From assembly GCA_900752435.1 (NCBI GenBank), contig CAADVD010000016.1, forward strand, positions 158,261-222,260: DNA of 64,000 nt. Reading direction: 5' to 3'. Positions within the stretch are counted from its first letter, which is position 1. Each line of letters starts with the position of its first letter. Source of the stretch: Oscillospiraceae bacterium (GTDB lineage Bacteria > Bacillota > Clostridia > Oscillospirales > Ruminococcaceae). Below, piece after piece: positions 59,018 to 64,000 of this stretch. The position numbers were made by a program, and so were the translations under genes. Under the pieces are notes generated by a model. That model ran no database searches. It saw nothing but the letters and a program-made list of their open reading frames with translations, and was not told where the DNA came from.

Positions 59018-59929
59018 CTATGTAGAATAGAGAAGTTCATTCGCATTAACATGTACCATACAATGTTTACATTGTGGAAAGTTGTTTTCAATCGTTTGAT
59101 GGACTGCCTCAGCAATTCCATGAGCATCATAAAGAGCTAAATTACCATCAGCTAATATTTCAATATCTACATACATTTTTGCTCCAAACATACGAGTTTT
59201 TAATTCATCAATGCCATCAACCCCTTGCTGCTTAAGCACAACTTCCCTAATCTTTGTTTCAGTAACATTGTCACAACTATGGTCTACCATTTTGTTAATG
59301 CTTTCTTTGAAAATGTCCAAAGCAGCTTTTAAGATACAACCGCAAATCACAACGCTTGCAATAGAATCGAGAATAGCAAAGCCTAAACGCGCTCCTAAAA
59401 TGCCAATTAAGGAACCAACCGACGAGAGTGCATCAGAGCGGTGGTGCCATGCGTCAGCCATAAGCGCATCAGAATTTGTATGCTTTGCAGCATTTCTTGT
59501 AAACCAGTACATCCACTCTTTTATAACAATGGATAAGACTGCCGCCGTAAGTGCGATTCCACTAGGAATAGAAAGCGTATTGTACTGTCCTGAAAAGATT
59601 TTCTTGATCCCTGAATATCCTATTCCAACACCCGTTATAGCCAAGGCAACAGAGAGAATAATGGAAGCCACACATTCCATACGTTCATGCCCATAAGGAT
59701 GTTCTTTATCAGGCTGTTTTTCTGATATTTTAATTCCAACCATCACAACGATTGTGCTTAATACATCAGAAGCCGAATGTACAGCGTCCGACAGCATGGC
59801 ACTTGACTTTCCTATATATCCGGCAGCAAATTTAAGTAGCGATAAACCCAGGTTGATGATTAGTGTGATTTTGGAAACCTGAATAGCCTTATTTATATTT
59901 TCGTTTTGCAGAAGTCTACCTTTTTCCAT
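59018..59929 (-). CDS. Cation diffusion facilitator transporter (303 aa)
   Basis: Six membrane helices (about 17-40, 42-62, 84-105, 118-140, 165-185, 187-207). SDAVHSASDVLST (helix 2) and DAWHHRSDALSSVGSL (helix 5) carry the paired metal-binding Asp/His residues, and the cytoplasmic domain ends with HCMVHVN. CDF proteins export Zn, Fe, Mn or Co in exchange for protons; metal choice cannot be told. AGGAGG precedes the ATG. The ABC permease gene lies 11 nt upstream. Confidence 0.9.
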   Translation of the reverse strand: MEKGRLLQNENINKAIQVSKITLIINLGLSLLKFAAGYIGKSSAMLSDAVHSASDVLSTIVVMVGIKISEKQPDKEHPYGHERMECVASIILSVALAITGVGIGYSGIKKIFSGQYNTLSIPSGIALTAAVLSIVIKEWMYWFTRNAAKHTNSDALMADAWHHRSDALSSVGSLIGILGARLGFAILDSIASVVICGCILKAALDIFKESINKMVDHSCDNVTETKIREVVLKQQGVDGIDELKTRMFGAKMYVDIEILADGNLALYDAHGIAEAVHQTIENNFPQCKHCMVHVNANELLYST

Positions 59930-59940
59930 AATATGCCTCC

Positions 59941-60639
59941 TTATCCTGCCAGCTTCCGAAACAGGCGTTTTGTAAGGAAGTAGTACCAGACTAAAGCTAC
60001 CACAAATCCTATAGAGAAATAAAGAAACGCTTCACTCTGCATGGCTTTCGCTACCCAAAATGATGGAAGAAAGCCAACCGCGAACTGGTAGTAACTATCA
60101 ATAAAGAAAGGGGCAGGTATTCCGAGCAATGTAAGTGCAGCTAGTTTTGTAACTGCCATACCCTCTAATTTATTGCCTGATAATGTGATAATCATAAGCG
60201 AAACAATAATTGCCTGTACTGAGCCGAGAAGCGCCAAGCATACTGTCATTCCAACGGACAACTTTTCTAATGAAAAAAACAACAGTACAATAAAAGCAAT
60301 GACCGCCGAAATAATTGAGGGTACTCCCAACCTTGTAAAGAGATACCCCGACTTACCAAGAGGGGTAATCGAAAAGTACCGTGACACTTTATCGTCGATT
60401 TCCTCTAATGTAATCATTGCAAATGCAAAGCAAAGCAATACAGGCGCCATGATAGAAAGCAATAAATCAAAAATCGGATAATATGCTTGCAAAGAAAACT
60501 TCGTTATTCTTTCAAGAAATGGAATACCAAACTTAATTAAAGTTCCCATAATAAAAGGGGAGAAGCAAGCCGCAAACATCATAGGGTCACTTTTGATTTG
60601 CTTAAATATCTGTATGGTGCTGGATAATATCTTTTTCAT
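59941..60639 (-). CDS. ABC transporter permease, second subunit (232 aa)
   Basis: Start at the ATG at 60639 through an ATGA overlap. Six membrane segments (about 21-42, 50-75, 95-120, 125-150, 155-180, 200-220), with EEIDDKVSRYFSITPLGKSGYLFTRL after helix 2 in the style of ABC-2 exporter permeases. It pairs with the 227-aa permease upstream. Substrate unknown; drug or peptide export likely. Confidence 0.8.
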   Translation of the reverse strand: MKKILSSTIQIFKQIKSDPMMFAACFSPFIMGTLIKFGIPFLERITKFSLQAYYPIFDLLLSIMAPVLLCFAFAMITLEEIDDKVSRYFSITPLGKSGYLFTRLGVPSIISAVIAFIVLLFFSLEKLSVGMTVCLALLGSVQAIIVSLMIITLSGNKLEGMAVTKLAALTLLGIPAPFFIDSYYQFAVGFLPSFWVAKAMQSEAFLYFSIGFVVALVWYYFLTKRLFRKLAG

Positions 60640-61319
60640 AGCTTTACACCTCCCAAACTTTTCCACATATGCTCTACTGTATGTCGAGCAACCATGTAGA
60701 GAATCATCAACGTAGCAATTACAAGTACCGTATCAGGCGATAATAAAACACTTTTTCCAGTTATAAGGTTCATGCAAGCTGTGAATGGAAAAAAGCGGAA
60801 CAGATATGGTAACTTCACAAACAGACCAACAATAGGTGGTACAAAACAAACAATTTCTATCGGCATAATCACAATGAGAAATTGGTTCAAGTTTGAAATT
60901 TTTGTAGCCGCAATAATTCCAATCATAGTAAAGATTGCTGATGTCAATGCCGTACCAACTGTGATACCAAGCAAATGATTGCTGCCGGAAACAAACCCCA
61001 ATATCAACGCAATGATCGTAGAAATAGCAATCAACGCAACTGTTTTTGAAAGTATGTACTCCGATACTTTTACAGGCGATACTACCATAGCATTTAACAC
61101 CTTTTGACTTTTTTCCAAGAGGACAATCGCTCCCATAAAAAACAATCCCATTGCTGCCGGGTCAGAGTATATCATGATAGAAGCAATATCCGTTTTCCAA
61201 TGTCCCGTCAAAGCGGCAATCCCACACACATATAAAACTGTTAATATAAAGTAAATAAAATAAAAACCATATTTCCATTGGAAATGTATATCTCCACGAA
61301 TTAAGCGTCCTAATCTCAT
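60636..61319 (-). CDS. ABC transporter permease, first subunit (227 aa)
   Basis: Six membrane helices with MVVSPVKVSEYILSKTVALIAIS after helix 2, the conserved segment of ABC-2 permeases of the fluoroquinolone-exporter type. GGAGG precedes the ATG; it overlaps the ATPase gene by 4 nt. Confidence 0.82.
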   Translation of the reverse strand: MRLGRLIRGDIHFQWKYGFYFIYFILTVLYVCGIAALTGHWKTDIASIMIYSDPAAMGLFFMGAIVLLEKSQKVLNAMVVSPVKVSEYILSKTVALIAISTIIALILGFVSGSNHLLGITVGTALTSAIFTMIGIIAATKISNLNQFLIVIMPIEIVCFVPPIVGLFVKLPYLFRFFPFTACMNLITGKSVLLSPDTVLVIATLMILYMVARHTVEHMWKSLGGVKL

Positions 61320-62161
61320 TGAAGTGTCCTCCCCGTAATATCAACGAAAATGTCATTTAACGTAGGTTCACTACTATGGATAGAAAGCAGACGATTTTCA
61401 GAAATTAAATTTTTTAACATCTTATCCTCTGTGGTTCTATCAAGCAGACATTCCCCGGTTTTTTCGCCGTTGTCATAATAGGTATATTGTATTTTTGCAG
61501 CACCCCTTGACATGATTAAATTATGTGGGCTGTCTAACGCGCTGACTTTTCCCGCAACAATAAAAGCTACCTGATCGCATAGCTCCGTTGCGTCATACAT
61601 ATTGTGAGTGGTGATTATGATAGTTTTTCCGCGCTTCTTCTCTGCAAGGATAATATCTTTCATCAAGCGATTATTTGTAGGGTCAAGGCCGCTTGTTGGT
61701 TCATCAAGAAATAATATATCGGGGTCATGGATTAACGCTTTGATAAAATTCAAGCGAGAACGCATACCTTTGGAAAAGTCGGCAACCTTTTTGTCTCCGT
61801 CATTTTCCAAGCCTACCATATGCAATAATTCATCAATAGACCGGGGCTGCTTTTCATACAGCGAAGCGAAATAGGCAAGGTTTTGTCGTGCCGTAAATTT
61901 CTCATAACAGGTAGAAAATTCAAAGTCCACTCCAATATTCTCATAAAACCGATTTGTACGTTCCCTTATTTCAATACCTGCAACTTTTACGCTGCCTTTA
62001 TATTTTGTATTAAGCCCAGTCAATACTTTTTGTATGGTTGACTTCCCAGCTCCAGAGGGTCCTAAAAAGCCGAAAATTTCTCCACGTCCAACATGGAAAC
62101 TCACATCTTCAACAAAGGGCTTTTCAGTATAGCTGAAATACAGTTTTTTTACATCAATCAT
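61316..62161 (-). CDS. ABC transporter ATP-binding protein (281 aa)
   Basis: Walker A GPSGAGKSTIQKVL (about 34), Q-loop region VDFEFSTCYEK, signature FSKGMRSRLNFI (degenerate LSGGQ), Walker B ILFLDEPTSGLD, switch His in TTHNMYD. A C-terminal extension of about 70 residues is typical of two-permease exporters. AGGAGG precedes the ATG. Its promoter carries a copy of the shared TetR-type operator (62182-62208). Confidence 0.88.
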   Translation of the reverse strand: MIDVKKLYFSYTEKPFVEDVSFHVGRGEIFGFLGPSGAGKSTIQKVLTGLNTKYKGSVKVAGIEIRERTNRFYENIGVDFEFSTCYEKFTARQNLAYFASLYEKQPRSIDELLHMVGLENDGDKKVADFSKGMRSRLNFIKALIHDPDILFLDEPTSGLDPTNNRLMKDIILAEKKRGKTIIITTHNMYDATELCDQVAFIVAGKVSALDSPHNLIMSRGAAKIQYTYYDNGEKTGECLLDRTTEDKMLKNLISENRLLSIHSSEPTLNDIFVDITGRTLQ

Positions 62162-62181
62162 TATTTTTCCTCCTTTAATCT

Positions 62182-62208
62182 TATGACGCTTATAGATATA
62201 TAGTCATA
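62182..62208 (-). promoter_or_regulatory. TetR-type operator, copy 1 (ABC operon)
   Basis: TATGAC (62182-62187) and GTCATA (62203-62208), 15 nt apart. The same ATGAC-N15-GTCA layout is found at 62861-62885 and 63796-63824. Confidence 0.6.
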
Positions 62209-62263
62209 TAAAATGTAAAAAATTTGTTTGGCTACCTGCCTGTCAAATAACCAAACAAAATTG

Positions 62264-62845
62264 TTACTCTGCTACTACTTGCTGAATAATCCCATTCACT
62301 AAAAGGTTTTGTATCATATTCAGTTCTTCATCCTCTTTGAATTGTTCCAAACAGGACAAAACAGAATACAGGGATTTTATAATAACCGTATGCGGAACCA
62401 AAAATACAACCCCTAGATCTTCCAGTATCTCCAGTATACGAATATCATTGTGCATATGGCTTTCAAAAATATCCGGTGATAATTTTCTTTGCAGATAGTC
62501 CATTATAGATAAGTCAATCTGCGAAAGAATAGGTGAAGTAATCAAACCCGTTAAACTTAGCTTAATAGCGTCCTTTGCTAAATCTCTATGGTTCTTATAT
62601 TTTTTCTTTTTAATTGTTGTTTCTATACTTTCAAATAGCTCTTTTTGTAAGCGAAAATTGATTTCCACATATAGATGTTCTTTACTGGGATAAAAAGCAT
62701 AGAAAGACCCCTTTGATATGTTTACGGCGGCCACTAAATCATCAACCGTTACTTTTTTCAAACCGTGTAATGCAAACAGCTTTTCTCCCTCTATCAAAAG
62801 TTTACCGCTGATGATCTCTTTCTCTTGTTCTGTAAACCGTGGCAA
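62264..62845 (-). CDS. TetR/AcrR-family regulator (193 aa)
   Basis: The HTH is LFALHGLKKVTVDDLVAAVNISKGSFYAFYPSKEHLYVEI (about 22-61) with a helical ligand domain behind it. The start is a TTG at 62845 with GGAGG 9 nt upstream. It probably binds the three ATGAC-N15-GTCA boxes around it, thus controlling itself, the ABC exporter operon and the hydrolase. Confidence 0.85.
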   Translation of the reverse strand: MPRFTEQEKEIISGKLLIEGEKLFALHGLKKVTVDDLVAAVNISKGSFYAFYPSKEHLYVEINFRLQKELFESIETTIKKKKYKNHRDLAKDAIKLSLTGLITSPILSQIDLSIMDYLQRKLSPDIFESHMHNDIRILEILEDLGVVFLVPHTVIIKSLYSVLSCLEQFKEDEELNMIQNLLVNGIIQQVVAE

Positions 62846-62860
62846 TTCTCATAACCTCCT

Positions 62861-62896
62861 TATGACTAAATTGTTAGTATCGTCACGAAAAGTATA
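62861..62896 (-). promoter_or_regulatory. TetR-type operator,copy 2, with tetR-like gene promoter
   Basis: TATGAC (62861-62866) and GTCA (62882-62885) with 15 nt between, directly downstream of a -10 TATACT (62891-62896). The right arm is less perfect (GTCACG). Confidence 0.5.
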
Positions 62897-62923
62897 ACAT
62901 TTACTGCTCATATGATCAATATA

Positions 62924-63781
62924 CTATCCGAGATATTTATGCAATGTAGGTTCCAATGCGTTTATCGTCGTGTCTGTATCCTCATTAAAAATCATGTGGC
63001 GATTAAGCTCTAAAGTAAGTAATTCCTTTTGCGGCGCATGAATTAAATCAAATACTTTGCTGGTATAATCAAAGCTAAAAAGCGGATCGCCTTTGGCAGT
63101 AATTAAAATAACAGGACATTGTATAGACCCATTCTCCAGGCACGATAAGTCAGCATTGAATAAACTGGCGACAAATCTTAAAGGATAATAAGGTAAAAGC
63201 ATAGGGTCGTTTAAGCAATCTTGTTTTGCCTGTTCACTATAAAATACTCTGTCATAGTCTAAATAAGCATCTCCCGGTACTTTATAGTTAGGTAACAACT
63301 TTCCGCCCACGCGAAAGCCCCATTGTATCAGCCCCATAAAACGGTGTGTCCATGCAGGATATTTTGTTAGGCTCATAGTTTCTTTTAGCGTAGTCAGCAT
63401 GATATTATGTGGAAAAACGGCTTTTAATCTTGTATCTTTACCTGCCGCCATTGCAGCTAAAATCCCGCCTTGACTGGAACCCATAACAGCTATGTTTTCA
63501 CCGAAATTTTCTATTCCGTAAGTCGTTGCGTCATATACATTATGCAACATATCTTCCATTGTATAATTTTTCTTGATTTTAGGGCTTTTTCCGTGTGAAA
63601 GATAATGAACGCCTATTATATTAAATCCTCTTTCACTCAATCCACATAGAAAATTCTCATACATGAGAGGGTGTGACATAGTACCTGGCAAAAAAACAAT
63701 GGTAGGACTCCTTCTTTCTGTATACCAAATAGAAAGTGTTATCGGAACATTATTTGAAGAAATTCCAACTTCTTCATACAT
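62924..63781 (-). CDS. Alpha/beta hydrolase (285 aa)
   Basis: The nucleophile elbow is AVMGSSQGGILAAMA (about 95), preceded by the oxyanion segment VFLPGTMSHPL (about 30), with Asp in ITAKGDPLFSFDY (about 231) and His in LELNRHMIF (about 258) completing the triad. It is a lipase/esterase-like intracellular hydrolase with no signal peptide. AGGAGG precedes the ATG. It is the first gene of the TetR-controlled set. Confidence 0.85.
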   Translation of the reverse strand: MYEEVGISSNNVPITLSIWYTERRSPTIVFLPGTMSHPLMYENFLCGLSERGFNIIGVHYLSHGKSPKIKKNYTMEDMLHNVYDATTYGIENFGENIAVMGSSQGGILAAMAAGKDTRLKAVFPHNIMLTTLKETMSLTKYPAWTHRFMGLIQWGFRVGGKLLPNYKVPGDAYLDYDRVFYSEQAKQDCLNDPMLLPYYPLRFVASLFNADLSCLENGSIQCPVILITAKGDPLFSFDYTSKVFDLIHAPQKELLTLELNRHMIFNEDTDTTINALEPTLHKYLG

Positions 63782-63795
63782 ACCTTATGCCTCCT

Positions 63796-63851
63796 ATATG
63801 ACTAAATTGATTTTATAGTCATATTATAACTTGTTACAAGCGGAAAGTCAA
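63796..63851 (-). promoter_or_regulatory. Hydrolase promoter with TetR-type operator, copy 3
   Basis: TTGACT (63846-63851), 17 nt, TATAAT (63823-63828). The operator ATATGACTA (63796-63804) / TAGTCATAT (63816-63824) has perfect 9-bp arms and overlaps the -10, ideal for repression. Confidence 0.7.
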
Positions 63852-63948
63852 TAGCTATAAATATATGATTTATGTATAAAAATGAGGTAAGAAATAAGAA
63901 AAGGAAAACGTGTAGCCGGAAATCATTCTGACATTTTTAGCAAAACCC

Positions 63949-63977
63949 TTGATATTATTCCGCAAACCGAATATAAT
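63949..63977 (+). promoter_or_regulatory. Plus-strand promoter at the right end of the window
   Basis: TTGATA (63949-63954), 17 nt, TATAAT (63972-63977), followed by AAGGGGGCGATAA at the window edge, a likely ribosome site. A plus-strand gene should start just outside the window. The stretch 63852-63948 holds no gene. Confidence 0.55.
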
Positions 63978-64000
63978 ATATAAAGTTAAGGGGGCGATAA

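Overview
The window looks like accessory DNA from a gut-type Clostridia (Firmicutes, Lachnospiraceae/Ruminococcaceae-like). Ribosome binding sites are strong AGGAGG types, genes are short and tightly overlapped (many ATGA junctions), GC is moderate, and the gene families are those of large conjugative or plasmid-like elements plus Tn1549/Tn916-type debris. I see no rRNA, tRNA, CRISPR array or housekeeping operon. All gene names come from reading motifs; nothing was searched.

Backbone, all on the minus strand: 1-10382 and 13526-25821 on the left, 45217-55028 and 57793-58569 on the right. The left part holds a sigma-like protein, an XRE repressor with a perfect palindromic operator, a ParR/ParM-like partition pair, a zinc-ribbon/TOPRIM primase-like protein, a possible annealing protein, RecD2-like helicase, YqaJ-type exonuclease, a degenerate-motif methyltransferase, a MoxR AAA+ ATPase with a VWA/HELGH partner, and SSB. 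The right part holds two YkgJ-type cysteine-cluster proteins, YodL and other small orphan proteins, an NAD-dependent DNA ligase, an N6-methylase-like protein and a class B sortase. Together this is a self-maintaining replication, recombination and partition module with many unknown small proteins.

The most striking signal is regulatory. Three backbone operons (starting near 10382, 23950 and 55028) begin with the same arrangement: a sigma-A promoter with 17-nt spacing, then 17-18 nt later a small hairpin whose sequence changes while pairing is kept, then 19-21 nt later an intrinsic terminator ending in GGCACTTTTTTTGTTT. A fourth, simpler copy precedes 25821. No leader peptide is visible and further terminators lie inside the operons, so an RNA-based, possibly processive, antitermination system is a good hypothesis. 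A second repeated promoter (TTGTA-R-AT, then AATCG-TGTAATG, exact 17-nt spacing) precedes the parM-like gene, the gene at 25357 and the sortase gene.

Inserted cargo: 10867-13387 (serine hydrolase, AbiEi/AbiEii toxin-antitoxin pair). 26447 to about 45170 is a mosaic of degraded conjugative-element pieces (mobC with a truncated relaxase start, a relaxase tail, a tyrosine integrase tail, truncated XRE copies, a fused junction at about 33615, a palindrome cluster resembling an oriT) carrying a BceRS-BceAB-like peptide-resistance module, an attenuator-controlled methyltransferase, a MerR/TrmO/GNAT cluster, a flavodoxin/TetR cluster and a MerR-controlled ABC exporter. 55484-57480 is another plus-strand remnant (tail of a large serine recombinase, a membrane-anchored XRE protein, sigma-like proteins). 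58826-63781 carries a CDF metal transporter and a TetR-regulated ABC exporter with an alpha/beta hydrolase, with one operator type shared by three promoters.
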